In this document: piece by piece, positions 21,865 to 34,494 of the stretch
Layout: every line of letters starts with the position of its first letter
Numbering within the stretch: the first letter of the stretch is position 1
Source: Diphasiastrum complanatum
Lineage: Eukaryota > Streptophyta > Lycopodiopsida > Lycopodiales > Lycopodiaceae
Direction of reading: 5' to 3'
NCBI GenBank assembly: GCA_029204225.1
Contig: CM055095.1
Coordinates: 57,930,865 to 57,994,864 of the forward strand
Length of the DNA: 64,000 nucleotides
The notes under the pieces: model-generated
Told to the model about the DNA's origin: nothing
The model's input: only the letters and a program-made list of their open reading frames with translations
The model's database searches: none
Made by a program: the position numbers and the translations under genes

Positions 21865-22715
21865 TTGGAGGTTGTTTTTTTTGGAAATGATTGAAGATTG
21901 GACCCTATATTGGATATAGGATGGTCAGATAGTCTTTTTGATTTTCTGATGATCAGATCTAAATGGCAAAGGAGTTTTTGGAGAGAAAACTAATGGTATG
22001 GGACATCAGTGATTTCAAAGAGAAAATTCTTGTGCGAGAATGTCTGTAGACCAGTGAGTAGTATTTACATTATTGGTAATGCTAACAGTTGAAACCATTG
22101 GTTAAACTTGTTAAGGTATTTGGAGAGGTTATGAGATATAGATCCGGATCTCTCAATGGTATCTCATAAATTCCAAATTGGAAACCCTTAAAAGTTATTT
22201 CTCTTTTAATTTTAAACCTCTACTTTTTAGAAATTTCTTTATACGAGACAATTGGATTGAGATTCATAGAATTCCTTCCAATGTAGAACTAGTTTCTGAA
22301 GGACTATTATAGTTATATGAATTCATACTTCCATATTAGTTTGTGAATATAGCTTGAAATCATTTGATGTTTCAATTGATTAAGTGGAATTTTGACTTCC
22401 TGAACCCAATTAGTTAACTCTATTTGATAGTTGATTATTGAAAAGTGATGTTTCTATCACTCGGGATAAGATATTTTATGATTTGAAGGTACACACACGC
22501 ACATGTTTACACACTGATACATGCATGCACACATGGACACACACGCACACGCACGCACCTAGATCGGTCGTCATTGCCCATCAACGACATACTGAAAATC
22601 CAAATCATCAGTCGTCACCTAAATCGGCCATCATTGCCCGTATTTTTCGATACGAAAAAATTTGTAAATTTTTGATACGGGAAAAAATGCAACACTGCCC
22701 TCTCATTTTAGGCAG
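21865..22715 (+). other. Decayed Gypsy sequence, no clear motif
   Basis: Lies between the reverse transcriptase fragment and the foldback-like element. RNase H motifs cannot be read. A CA-rich stretch with ACACACGCAC and ATGCATGCACACA is at 22488-22560. Confidence 0.35.
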
Positions 22716-22899
22716 TTTTTGTTGGATTTCAATGCTCAGCCTCAAATCCATTCAATAATGAGCATCTTGAAAGCTTTATGTACTTATACAGAAACCATAA
22801 AAAGAAAGCTCAAATTTTTCAACAGAAGATTGAAAAAATCCAGTATCGAACTTTTTCAACCCAAAGATCGAAATCCAGATCAGAATTTTTTGATATCGG

Positions 22900-23205
22900 A
22901 TCGACTCGAAAAACCCATAATTTTTTTATACTCAAAATCAGAATTTTCAAATACCCAAAATCAAATTTTTTTTTTATACAAAATCAAAATTTTCGATACG
23001 AGATCGACTCAAAAAATTCATTATTTTCTTTTATCCAAAATCAGAATTTTTCGATATGGGATGAACTCAGAAAATTCGTAATTTTTCTGTACCCAAAATC
23101 AGATTTTTTTCAATACCCAAAATCAAAAAATTTCGATACCCAAAATCAAAAAAATTTGATACGCGATCGACTCGTAACTTTTCGATACCCAAGATCAGAC
23201 GTCCA
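22900..23205. repeat. AT-rich repeats based on ATACCCAAAATCAGAATTTTT
   Basis: Imperfect repeats of (C)CCAAAATCAGAATTTTTCGATA and of GATCGACTCAAAAAATTCAT alternate through this stretch. They form the left interior of the foldback-like element. Confidence 0.75.
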
Positions 23206-23339
23206 CCCGTCGTACTTCAACCACGTACATACACACATACATCGATCGCCCGCCGTCAACGACCATTAGCCACCCATCAACAACCATCAGCTTTCCTCCT
23301 AAACCATCGTTGTTGCTCGCCCGTCAACGACGGATACTC

Positions 23340-23715
23340 TTTTCCAAAGACTCGAATTTTTCAAGACTCGAATTTTTTCAAAGACTAGAATTTTTCCGAA
23401 GCCTCAAATTTTTCCGAAGGATCAAATTTTTTTGAAGACTCGAATTTTTTCAAAGAAGACTCAAATTTTTTCGAAGGATCGAATTTTTCCAAAAGATCAA
23501 AATTTTCCAAATGATCGAAATTTTTCAAATGATCAAAATTTTTCGATGACTAGAATTTTTTCAAAACTCAAAATTTTCCCAAGATTCGAATTTTTCCCAA
23601 GACTCGAATTTTTCCCAAGGATCAAATTTTTTCCAGGACTCAAATTTTTCTGAAGATTTGAATTTTTCAAAGACTCGAATTTTTCCAAAGACTCGAATTT
23701 TCTCAAAGATCGGAA
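23340..23715. repeat. Minisatellite, about 19-21 bp unit
   Basis: Some 18 imperfect copies of GACTCGAATTTTTCCAAA and variants such as GATCAAATTTTTTCGAAG. The ORFs on either strand here (23432-23653, 23561-23875) are periodic by-products of the repeat. Confidence 0.9.
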
Positions 23716-23984
23716 AACTTTTTTTTGACAAAGATGACATTGGGTCGGAAAAAAACCTACATTGGATTTTTTGACCTTCTGAAAAACTCGAGCCTTCTTT
23801 TTCTAGGTTTTGTACAGCTTTCAAGATGCTCATTATTGAGGCTGAGCATCGAATTCCAACAAAACACACATACATACCACATGCATGAATTGCCCTATAT
23901 GGGTAAGCACCAAGATAACCTATGCATGTTGATTTAAGTCATGTTTTTGTTGAAGCCTGTGGCAGAGTAGTTACATAATATGTT

Positions 23985-24460
23985 TGAGATCCTCGAATGG
24001 AATCGACCATATGCAAGAAGCTCAAAGAAAGATGAAGTATTATGTCAATAAATGATGATCATTCCGAGAAGGGAAACATGTATTTGAGACTATAGTCGTA
24101 TCAACATTCGAAATCGAAAAAATTTTGAAGTCAAAAGTTGGCTCCAAAGATTTTCAAAATGTCTAGGTCAAAATGCATTAGCATCGATTATATTACATGC
24201 ATTCAATGAAGAAGGGCAACTTGTTGTTGAGCTAGAAGCTACTATTAGGTATTGAAACAAAGAACTGACAAACAACAAGCAGATCAAACAATATCTCATC
24301 AAATGGAAAGGGATTCCTTCGAAAGACAGCTCTTGGGTGGAACATTGACTTTGGAGGAATGACTTGGATTGTCCATGCCACCTAATTGATTTTATATGGA
24401 GCTAATTTGGCACAAATGACAACCTTGATCTCATTCAAGGAAGAAATGCTCCGTAGGGGA
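23985..24460 (+). pseudogene. Gypsy integrase C-terminus with chromodomain (chromovirus)
   Basis: Plus-strand pieces MQEAQRKMKYYVNK and SFREGKHVFETI match the end of Gypsy integrase. After frameshifts comes HAFNEEGQLVVELEATIRY and the chromodomain core IKQYLIKWKGIPSKDSSWVE, with the aromatic residues that in the family bind methylated histone H3. Chromodomains at this position define chromoviruses and guide integration. A TGA interrupts the domain after WVEH. The segment ends in a polypurine tract at about 24455-24465. Confidence 0.85.
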
Positions 24461-24465
24461 GGTGG
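24455..24465 (+). other. Polypurine tract
   Basis: AGGGGAGGTGG just after the chromodomain remnant and just before the TGTGCTTAC start of the presumed 3' LTR. Confidence 0.65.
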
Positions 24466-24467
24466 TA

Positions 24468-24870
24468 TGTGCTTACTAAAATAGTAGCACTAATTTAGAT
24501 ATAGTACTTTTTAAGACAATAGAAGATGACTAGTTGAGACCTTGGACAAATATCGAAACTAACCCTAAGTCAATATAAATAGCTTGAGTGGTGCGAAATT
24601 TGAGGCCATTCTACATTTAACTAAATTACTTATGGTTGTTCTAAGCTTCTATTAGAGAACTTTCTTGGAGTTATGGTTGTGTGCCCATATTTTCCACATG
24701 AGAGTGTCATCAAACTTTAGCATAAGGCTTTGATCTATCAATCAAGCAATAATTTTGCTCCATTTGATGCTAGTTTGATTGTTTCTTGATTCAATTATTA
24801 TGTTTTCTTGAATAATTCCTTTAGACCTTTTAAACTTTTATGAGATTGCTTAGAGTACCAACCACTTTGA
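24468..24870 (+). mobile_element. Presumed 3' LTR of the chromovirus
   Basis: It begins TGTGCTTACTAAAATAG after the polypurine tract and has a TATA-like box (ATATAAATAG, about 24573-24582). Its right end is not fixed. It does not resemble the LTR at 15300-15752, so at least two different plus-strand elements are present. Confidence 0.5.
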
Positions 24871-25994
24871 TGCTAAATTGGTTTAATATGACTATTGATG
24901 GTATTGGCACATGGCACATATATCTCATAATCAGTTCTAACACATGAAATAAATAGAACTGAATGGAGAACGTGAAAGTTAAATGATACCCCTAAAGTTT
25001 AAAAAAGATAGGACCTATTAGCCTATTTATGGAATAAGAAAATAGATAGAATCTAGAACTCTCTGTAGGCCTAATTGTCTCAACTCATTGGATTGCAAAG
25101 TTTTGATCCATGTTAAGGGCACAAGCTCATAGTCAATGAAAGAAAATTTCTTCACCAAGAAAATCACGAATGACCAATCTCTTAAGAGTTAAATGCTGAG
25201 TTGCAAGATGCTCATACACTTCAAAATTGAGAGAGAAAATTAATTATGTGTCTATAATTGAATATAGAATATAAGTAGAAGTACATTGCGATATAAGGAG
25301 AAGATGTGAAATTAGAAACTTCAATGCCAAATTCTAAATTATTCTCTTTATTCTCCTAATGTGGGCACTCAGTCATGCACATACTAATGCAAGGAGTCAA
25401 AACCTCCAATCACATTTGAAATCTTAAAATTGGACAATGCCAACTCGAAAGGAATGTAAAGCATGTTATATCTTATAAAAGTCCTTTTCATGGAATCTTC
25501 TATATCAAAACTAAGATCAAGTAGGACGTGCGTCATCAAGTTGGTCAAGTCATTCGGACCTTTTCAAAGTTTTGAGATTTGAAACTAAAATGGGTGAAAA
25601 ACTCAATAAGTGATCTATGAAGACTTGGATTAGTCGATTATGGAAAAAAGGTTCAAAGCATCAACATGAATAGAGCAAATAAGGTAACTTTCACTAGCAA
25701 TGTTTTTTTTTTGTTAGTAAGCATTTTTCCTTGCACAATTTGTTCATGCTTACGCATGGGAAGTGCAAAAATCATCTGATGTTCATTAATACTAGTGTGC
25801 AAATATGGTGGTAAAACTCCTGGAATCAACAAGAAAAGGTAAATTTGCACAAAGAAATGTTCGGATTCCTCAAGATCGAGTTGAGCATTATGCTCACTTT
25901 TGGAGTGACATTGCACTTTTTACAGAAGTAATCATTATGATCTACAAATCGTCATCACTCTGAGTAGAAAAGATAGCATGGAGATCTGAGACAA

Positions 25995-25998
<4 letters not shown>
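24871..25998. other. No recognisable gene
   Basis: AT-rich DNA. An 87-residue minus-strand ORF at 25653-25916 and a partly overlapping frame with FCKKCNV look weakly protein-like, but no family could be named. Confidence 0.35.
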
Positions 25999-26068
<70 letters not shown>

Positions 26069-26145
26069 CGCGGGCGCGGGCGCGGGCGTGGGTGGGGGTG
26101 GGGGTGTGTGTGTGTGTGTGTGTGGGTGTGTGTGTGTGTGTGTGT
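25999..26145. repeat. (TG)n microsatellite with GC-rich core
   Basis: TG repeats from 25999 to 26065, then GGGCGCGGGCGCGGGCG and GTGGGGGTG blocks, then TG repeats to 26145. ORFs across it are periodic by-products. The region 26146-26673 to the right has no feature I recognise. Confidence 0.97.
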
Positions 26146-26673
26146 ATTAGCCGGCTTAGGAACACCATAAGAGCTTGTCCATGATAACATAACTCATAGT
26201 TCATCCATCCCTCAAGGACGCTTGCTTTGAAATGGGTTGAAAAAGAAATTCGAAAGAGGATGATTCTTTCAAGAGCTTTGAAAGCTATGATTTCTTGATA
26301 CTTCTGTTTCTAAAGGGTACAATGCTCTTAAGGCATGTCTCAAACTGACTAGGATAACTAACCTTAGGTAAAAGGAGCCAATATGAGGTTAGATAGTTAC
26401 TTAAGTATGACCTAAAATAATTCTTGATAAGTTATGATTCAACTATGACTTGAATTGGTGACATGCATGCAAAAAGGAACAATTAAAGGCCTTTTAATGG
26501 TGGAGATTATGCATGAGAGTGGACCACAATACATTAAGTGGCCAGGAGTTGTGGCTATATGTATTGGACAATTAGCATTTTGTCAATATTGTTAGTGATC
26601 ACCCTAGTCTTGGACAAGATTCTGAGCCTATTAGACCATATAGTACTTACATGAGGCAACCATATGAGTGGAT

Positions 26674-27090
26674 TATGGTGGTATGTAACTTGATAGCTAT
26701 TGTCTAAGTGATTGATAGGGATGTCATGTAATCACCAACAGCTCAGCAGGAGTCTGCTGGAATTGAGCTTTTATTGCAAGGGAAGTCGCATCGATGTCCA
26801 TTTCACTTTGAGTCCTGCAAGTTTATGGTGGTACGAAACGCGATAGCTATTGTCTAAGTGATTGATAGGGATGTCATGTCATCACTCACAGCTCAGCAGG
26901 AGTGAACTTGAATTGCACTTTTCTAGTTACATCTATGTCTATTTCACTTGGTGAGTGAATTATGGAGGTACGCAATGCAATAGCTATTAAGTGATTGATA
27001 GGGATGTCATGTAATCACTCACAACTCAGCAGGAATGAGCTTGAATTGAGCTTTATTGCATGGGAGGTTACATCGATGTCCATGTCACTA
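26674..27090. repeat. Triplicated segment, about 140 bp unit
   Basis: Three tandem imperfect copies starting near 26674, 26821 and 26960. Each contains GTGATTGATAGGGATGTCAT followed by a form of CACTCACAGCTCAGCAGGA and a phrase like ATCGATGTCCATTTCAC. The repeat unit is not seen elsewhere in the window. Confidence 0.88.
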
Positions 27091-27322
27091 GTGTTGATCA
27101 ATCTAATTGAAAACAAGTTACAATCCAGAAGGCCATTACACTCATATCCCCAAGAGGAAGACATCAGCAGACCTAGTACTTGAATACCAAAGGCAGCATA
27201 GGGTGTTTCCCATCTCCTAGTGTTGTGTTTTCATGGTACATGATTTTTTGTGATGTGTTTCCTCTTGCTTGTGAAACGTTTAGATTCATCTGATAAATTT
27301 CAATTGTGAATAAAAGAGAAAT

Positions 27323-27720
27323 TTAAGAGGTAGCCATAGGATCTGCGGGTTTCAGTTTTTTGACTCGTGTTTCTCCAGAAGCGGAATTGAAAGAAACAGA
27401 CCTCACATAAACGGAGTCAACATCAAATGTAGAGGCATGCACCCAATCCTTATGTTTCTTTAATGAGTATTGGAAGCAATCCATGATGTCATAGCAGAAG
27501 CTGTAAAATACAAAAGGTCCCAAAACTCTAAATGTTGGACTTTTTACCTACTTGACTGGTAGATTTCCAGTTTCCAATCTATGAAAAATTCTTAGGCGAC
27601 CTACAACAGGAAATACAAAGAAGCTATCAGATCTAAAAAATCTATCTTCTTACGTATGAAAAGGTAGGCCTCCAATATCTGGGCTTCTGGAAATCAGATT
27701 GATAACCTCTAAAAAGGTTG
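27323..27720 (-). other. Possible 3' exons of an unidentified minus-strand gene
   Basis: A minus-strand frame after the acceptor-like TTTTGTATTTTACAG reads FCYDIMDCFQYSLKKHKDWV, then HASTFDVDSVYV, and ends near 27323. Another exon-like stretch upstream (EVINLISRSPDIGGLPFHT, followed by GTAAGA) lies near 27660-27720. The pieces do not join cleanly in one frame, so the model is tentative. It could also be a fragment of transposon-captured gene. Confidence 0.22.
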
Positions 27721-28762
27721 GGCAAGCCCCCATCGTAGTTAGAAAAATGAGATAATTATCTCCCAAAAAGTGCACTTAAATCAGAAAGAGATGGAAGTCC
27801 CAGAAACTTAGTATTTGATTTTTGACACCCTACCACACTGATCAGTAGCTGGCACAGGTGGCATATGCAATCATTTCTACCTTTCACATGGAGCTTTTCT
27901 CCCTCTTATTGGAACCCTAAGCCCCAATGTCTATAACTCATGTTCGGCATTTGGAATAGTCATCTGTAGTTTGTCCTTCGCAAACTAACTTATAGTCATG
28001 CTTCTATTGCAGGAGTTCCAATAATTACTATGGGTTCAAATCATTCAAGATTGTGGCTCTTCTAAGTATCCTTGTAAATTAGTTTGTGGACTCTGAAACA
28101 TGGCAAAATCTAACCTCCACCGAGAATCAAATTACTAGAGCAACTAAAAATCTGAAAAAAAAAAAAAAAAAAAAGAGGACAAAACTAGGAAATTATCTCT
28201 AACTTTTGCAGAAAAAGGTAGAAGTACTCTTGTACAAAAGACATTCATCTAGACGCTCACAGAATCACAGCGAAGTAGAAATGATGAAATTATTATAGTT
28301 AGCTTAGCTTACTAGCTAGGACTTACTATGGCACAATCGATCATTTATTCCATAAACCAAAGCAATTATGGCAACCTCACAGCAAACCATAATGCATACA
28401 TCCTGCTTAGAGTCAGTTATGTATAATGACAGCAGATAAGAAGATAGGTTTGCAAAATATCTAAGTGATGAATGAGCATTCTGCTAAAAGTCTAAAATGT
28501 GATTTAAGCTTTATATTCTAGACAAATATGTTTGAGAGGTCTTTTGCTCTCGAAATATGTTCTGCCACTTCGTGACAGCAAAACAAAAAATTCACAAGAA
28601 TTGGATAGAAATTAAATCCTTCATATACACAGTTAAGAGTTATCTATGCTATGCAACCTAAGTAACGGGTTTTATGTACAGAAACAATGCCATATACAGA
28701 ATGAATGAAACATAGTAAGAGTGTCGTAGTGATTCAGGCTATAAGATAATGGAAAACCACCA

Positions 28763-28841
28763 TCAAACTTCATCTGCATCACTACCAGCAGCAGGCGCAT
28801 CCAAAAAGAAATCACTTCCATCACCATCCAGCATTTTTGCT
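28763..28841 (-). CDS. YPEL exon 5 (coding part)
   Basis: 79 nt after acceptor TTTGGAGGCAG. It encodes [17 protein letters not shown] and AAGSDADEV and ends at TGA 28765-28763. Confidence 0.92.
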
Positions 28842-31800
28842 CTGCCTCCAAATTAGTAGCAAAAAATGAACATTTAGGAACAACCAAACCAAATTACAAG
28901 GTTCTAAAATTTCAAAGATGCATAGCAATCAGGTCAAGAAGCCTTCACTCACCATATCAGATATCGATCCCAAGATCATTTCTATGCTACAAGCAAACCA
29001 GAAAGCTATCCTTGCACACCTAGTGCAGGAAAATCCTTCAAATCACGTCCAAAACAAGATATTACAAAGTGGATGAAGAAAATTACCGCTCCAATATGAA
29101 CTTTCCTTCTTTATACTTCTGACTTTTCTCAAAAGCTGCCTCCTGTAATCACACGACAATTCATTGTTCTTATCAGATGTCCTTTTGTCCAAAGGATGCT
29201 GTAAACCTCATAGTTGATTTGATCTAAGTCACACAAAAATCTTAGCTGGTTTTCTTAAACAAAGATTCGGTACAAAGCATGATGCTGGTTTAGGACACTG
29301 TCTCCACAATATGCATAACGCATGACAAACAGGATTAGAAAATCACGTTAAATCGCAACCTTAGTTGCTTAAATGGTAGCATTATGAACATTGAGGCCGC
29401 AAAATGCAGCAATAAGTGAGGCTTCGAAGACAAAAGCATGCAGGTAAGCTAGTTGAAAAGAAAAATGGTCCTAATGTATGCATAGAACCCACGGTTCCCA
29501 GAACCGTGGGTCCTGGGAACCGTGGAAGGAACCGTACCACGGTTCCTTGAACCGTGGTACGGTTCATTTAAATAATTAATTGATTAATTTTCCCCCCAAA
29601 ACCCCTCAAACACTTTTTTTTTTCAAGCTTAGTTTGTAACCGTAGTAGACTTCAAACGGTGTCTTGGAATCAACTGCTTGAGGGCAGGGTAGAGAGAGAC
29701 TGTAGCGGCCTCTGTAGAGAGAGAAAATTAGGGTTTAGTTGTAGGTTTGCTTTTTTTGCTCAAAAGTCGGGTTTTTTGACATTCCCTCAGGTTTTTTGGG
29801 CTGTTTTTGGGGGTGGGTAGTTAAAAAAAAAAGGCCATTAAATAATTTGAAGTAAATAATCTAAACTCTCTACAAATCTGCTTTTTCTGGAATTTTTTTG
29901 GCATTTTTTTAGCATTTTTTTGGGCTATTTTTGGGGGTGGGACAAAAAAAAATAATTGATTGATTAATTAATTACCTGTACGGTTCACCACGGTTCCAGG
30001 TTAAAATTTCTGAGAACCATACGGTTCATTAATTCTATGGGGTGGGACAAAAAAAAAATTCAAATGATTAATTAATTAATTACTTGTATGGTTCACCACG
30101 GTTCCAGGTTAAAATTTCTGAGAACCGTACGGTTCACTGTACGGTTCTCAGAACCGTGGTGAACAGTACACGGTTCATTAATTCTATGAATGTATGGTAC
30201 ACCAATAACAATTTCCACATGATAAGAGATCAAAGCATTAGAATAGCTTACATAGATTGATATATCTTAAAAGAAGGAAATAATAAGTCTAACAGAAAGG
30301 TATGACCGGTTTGCATGAAATAAAAATCTGTACAGAAAGAAAACCCTAATTACAAGTAATAACAACTTTACAAAAAAAATTGGAGCAAAACTTGAGGCAA
30401 GGGTAGAAGAGAAATATACATATTTCCATCCAACAATACGCCAGCAACAATTGCAATAGATGTCGGCCACTGTGTGTAGACCTGTAGTCATCATCCTGTT
30501 CTCTTGAGGCCCAACAGACACATTCACACTGCAGCAAAGAAAGTTTTCATTACAACTACCAACTCATTTGCAACTAGAATTTCAGCAGAAGAGGTGAGTG
30601 CTCAAATCTTTGCAAACTGGTGGGTGAACAGAGTACAACTGATGCCAGCAGATGGTTACAAACCTGTTCAAATGTGGCAATATATCTACTGTGGGAAAGG
30701 AGCTTAGAATGATACTTAGAATTCAGTTGAACGAGATTTTACATTGCTGAAATAAGAAAGAAAGATTTAGTCAAATTTCTTGATTCATACTACAAAGTGC
30801 AGCACGTGTTAATCATGGCATGTTCGAGCCATCTAGGCTTGCAAAATACCAGCAGTGTTATCATCCCAGAAAGATGCGCTTCAAGAAGAGCTTATGAAAT
30901 AGCTAGCTCTGTTACTGTAAGATACATGTATATCACAATCCAAAAGAGAAGGTTCTCATTCACATAGGAGGATAGCTACCCCTTACATAACAGGACTGCA
31001 TCAGGAAAAGATATATCATGTCATAGAAAGAATCAATATAGCATGTATTGGACTTCCAAGTTTTGAGCTCACAAAGAAAGCTCCATATCCTCAACAAGAT
31101 TCTCAAACCAGCTTTTGCAAGAATGCAGAAATATGGCAACAATATTTCTGCTAAATAGCAGAACATTCTCGAACCAATCTGTAAACAGGAAATCCCAAGA
31201 AATATAAAGACAACAATTAGCACCAAGGCAACACAAATCAACCTTAAAGAAATTCTCAGTACATGGATCTTACATGTCTTTATCTTGTACCCTCTTTAAT
31301 CGACTTTGGCATTGTCCCAAAAAACAGTTCAAATTACTTCTACTTCCAGAAAATCCCTAACTAGAAAAACCAGGCCAAAATTTTCTAGTTTATCTTTTAG
31401 GGCATTACATGGCATAATCACCCTCCTTTTTTGCTTGCACCCCATAGGCTTTGGAGCATAAAGGGGATTATGTTTATAAAGTATGCTCTCAATTCAAAAT
31501 GACCCATAGATGATGATAACTTGTGTCCAAAAAAGCGGTGACAAATGTTTTTGCCTTGCACCCTTGGGGAGGGCCCTTAAAAGTGTAAAACCCTTCACAA
31601 TGGGAGCTTATCTCTTGTTGGATTATCTCGTGATTAAGTGCGGAATAGGAAAGAGAACTCAACATAGAAATTATAATAAGCTTTACCAAACTATAGTTTC
31701 AGACCTTAAATTAGATCGACAGGAGGAATGTCTTGTAGGTGTCGAAGACAACCATGAAGGGAGCGAAACAGTTAGGCGTCTTAGACAGCCATGCTTCCTT

Positions 31801-32535
31801 CGAGATTAGACATTCCAGATGGAGCGAGTATCAATGAGAGAGAAAATATCAGAAAGCATTCACAATGGAACATACATAAGAAAATAGAGAATCTGCATTA
31901 AGTTGTTGTGAATACAACGATCAGATCACGATCCTGTGCCCTCAAATGGTTCACATTAATAGCGCACTATGTGCAACAATGTTTGTTAGGCCACACAAGT
32001 TTGCAGCAGCAAAGTTTTATTCTATAAAAGAGAAACATGAACTAACTCAATAAGCTCCATTGTACTTCATCAATGAGTATGTTGGAGCCATAACTAGAGT
32101 ACTGTAGCATGCAAGAATTATAAGAAGTCTAGATCTGCACCATAAAAAATATGAAAAAACTACAAGAAACTAGGGAATGGAGATTCCAATCACCTATGAA
32201 TAGTCACTTGGTTTATTTTGTAGCTTGTTGTAGAGCTGGCTCCCAAAAAACTCATCTGAGTGATCTGAGTGAGACTCCCAAAGTCCTGGAGTAGTTTTAA
32301 AACATGGCTACACCTCTTATCTGAGTTGAGCTAGCACTATAGATCAGGTCAAACTGAGCCTCCGACTTGTGACTAAGCCAATCACTCAGCTATAAGAGCC
32401 AAGCTAGTTTTGAAGTTCGAGTCTACACGAAGATATCTTGTGGGGCTTGTTGCCCGTAAGGGAGTCACCGCTGACCCGAGACTGCAGCGAAAGAGCGCGG
32501 AAGAGGGAGAGAGAGAGAGTGAGTGGGAGAGGCAT

Positions 32536-32602
<67 letters not shown>

Positions 32603-33332
32603 TGTTTGTGTGGGTGTGTGTGATGAGTTGTGTGTGTGTGTCTGTGAAAATTGTGTGTGTGTGTGAAAAGATATTGTTGATTTGTGTGCATACAGTTGTG
32701 TGTGTGTGGTGATCTGTGTGAGAGAGAGAGAGAGGAAGAGACAGAGAGTGTGAGGGCCGGAGAGGGGAGGATTTGTGTGTGTGAGTTTAGGATTTAGGTT
32801 TCAGGGTGTTTGGGTTTGGGGTTTAGGGTTTAGGGTTTAGGGTAGGGAGAGATTGGATTTGCGTGCTTCTGTGTGTGTGTGCATGAGAGAGAGAGAGAGA
32901 TGGCTGCTCGTCCCATTTGGGATGAGGTGGAGGTGATGCCCGACAAAAAGTGGCGTTGCCCTTTTTGTCGAAGGCAGTTCACAGGGAACGCCTCTCGAGT
33001 TCGAGCACATCTAAGGGGGTTGCGAGTCCGACCCATGGGTGGACGCTACAGGATCGGCATTTGTATGGTCATCCCCGCTGCGGAGAGGGCTCGCATTATC
33101 GAGACATTCTAAGCCAGCTACTGAGCCCGGCGAGCAGTCCACAGATGCCGCGGACTCTATTTCTACTGGTGCACCCACTGCAACCGCCCCTGCCACTGGT
33201 ACACCCAGCACCACCGCCCCCACCGTCGCATCTGCACCTGCCACCGCCGCTGCAGTCTCGGGTTCTGCAGTCCGCAGAACCCGAGACTGCAGCGAAAGAG
33301 GGCGGAAGAGGGAGAGAGAGAGTGAGTGGGAG

Positions 33333-33400
<68 letters not shown>

Positions 33401-34151
33401 AGAGGTATAGAGAGAGAGAGAGAGAGATATGGTGTTTGTGTGGGTGTGTGTGATGAGTTGTGTGTGTGTGTGTGTGAAAATTGTGTGTGTGTGTGTGAAA
33501 AGATATTGTTGATTTGTGGGCATACAGTTGTGTGTGTGTGGTGATCTGTGTGTGAGAGAGAGAGAGGAAGAGACAGAGAGTGTGAGGGACGGAGAGAGGG
33601 AGGATTTGTGTGTGTGCACAATGTGTGTGTGAGTTTAGGATTTAGGTTTCTAGGCTAAAACGTTTCTAGAAACACGTTTCCTGATAAATGCGTTTCTGGG
33701 CCAGAATCGCAAAAAGAAAAAAAAACAGATGTTCATTATATTGCATTTCTTTGTAGGTTATACTAAACTGTGTCTTTCCTAGTTCTCCCTCAAAGAAACT
33801 CATATCTCTATTAGTAAAAGTTACCAACCAAGAACCCCTATTTAACACAATCAATGCAGATTGGCATCACAGGCCTCATTGGACCCAATAGTAGCTCTAA
33901 ATGAAGTGACAGAAAAGATATCAAAAGTAACACGACAAGCCACTTTGACTTTCAACCTTGACAGAATCTTACAGGTATTGTTGCACCCACATTGGACCAC
34001 ATTGTACACGAAACATTCGGCAACCTACATAAATGAACTGCCCTTAATAAATGCTTTGATTTGATGCCCATATTGCCCAAAAAAAAAACCATTCTAAAAA
34101 ACGCTCCCCCATTTTATAAACGCGTTTCTAGAAACGCAATGCAACTATATT

Positions 34152-34205
<54 letters not shown>

Positions 34206-34403
34206 CATGCGCATCCGGGCAGGACGCAGGCAATCCGCATCCGCGTCCGCGTCCGGCGTCTGAACCCGGACGCGTCCATAATTTTTTTTTTTTAATTTTT
34301 TTTACTCTAAAAACATCAAAAAAATCAAAAAAAAAAAAAAAAAAACCAGACGCGTTCGGAGACGTGGACGCACCCTTGGCGCGTTCGCGTCCGCCATCCG
34401 CTT

Positions 34404-34494
<91 letters not shown>

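Larger units (their letters stand above)
22716..23865. mobile_element. Foldback-like element with inverted ends
   Basis: The ends are inverted copies of each other over about 140 bp. The left end (22716-22865) contains GTTGGATTTCAATGCTCAGC and AATAATGAGCATCTTGAAAG. The complement of the right end (about 23730-23865) contains GTTGGAATTCGATGCTCAGC and the same AATAATGAGCATCTTGAAAG. The interior is made of short AT-rich tandem repeats. Long inverted repeats with repetitive interiors are typical of foldback elements. It interrupts Gypsy sequence, with reverse transcriptase to the left and chromodomain to the right. The exact outer ends and any target duplication are unclear. Confidence 0.7.

Noticed and set aside
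23561-23875. 104-residue minus-strand ORF with repeated FESWEKFES
   Set aside because: The period equals the minisatellite unit; no sign of coding.
25653-25916. 87-residue minus-strand ORF as Copia integrase region
   Set aside because: Length and position looked suggestive but no H-x-H/C-x2-C or other integrase pattern could be aligned.
25935-26204. His-Thr and Cys-Val rich ORFs on both strands
   Set aside because: Periodic products of the (TG)n microsatellite.
33011-33621. Two minus-strand ORFs of 150-200 residues with Ser-Leu and His-Thr runs
   Set aside because: They are translations of (GA)n and (TG)n tracts opposite the BED-finger region.
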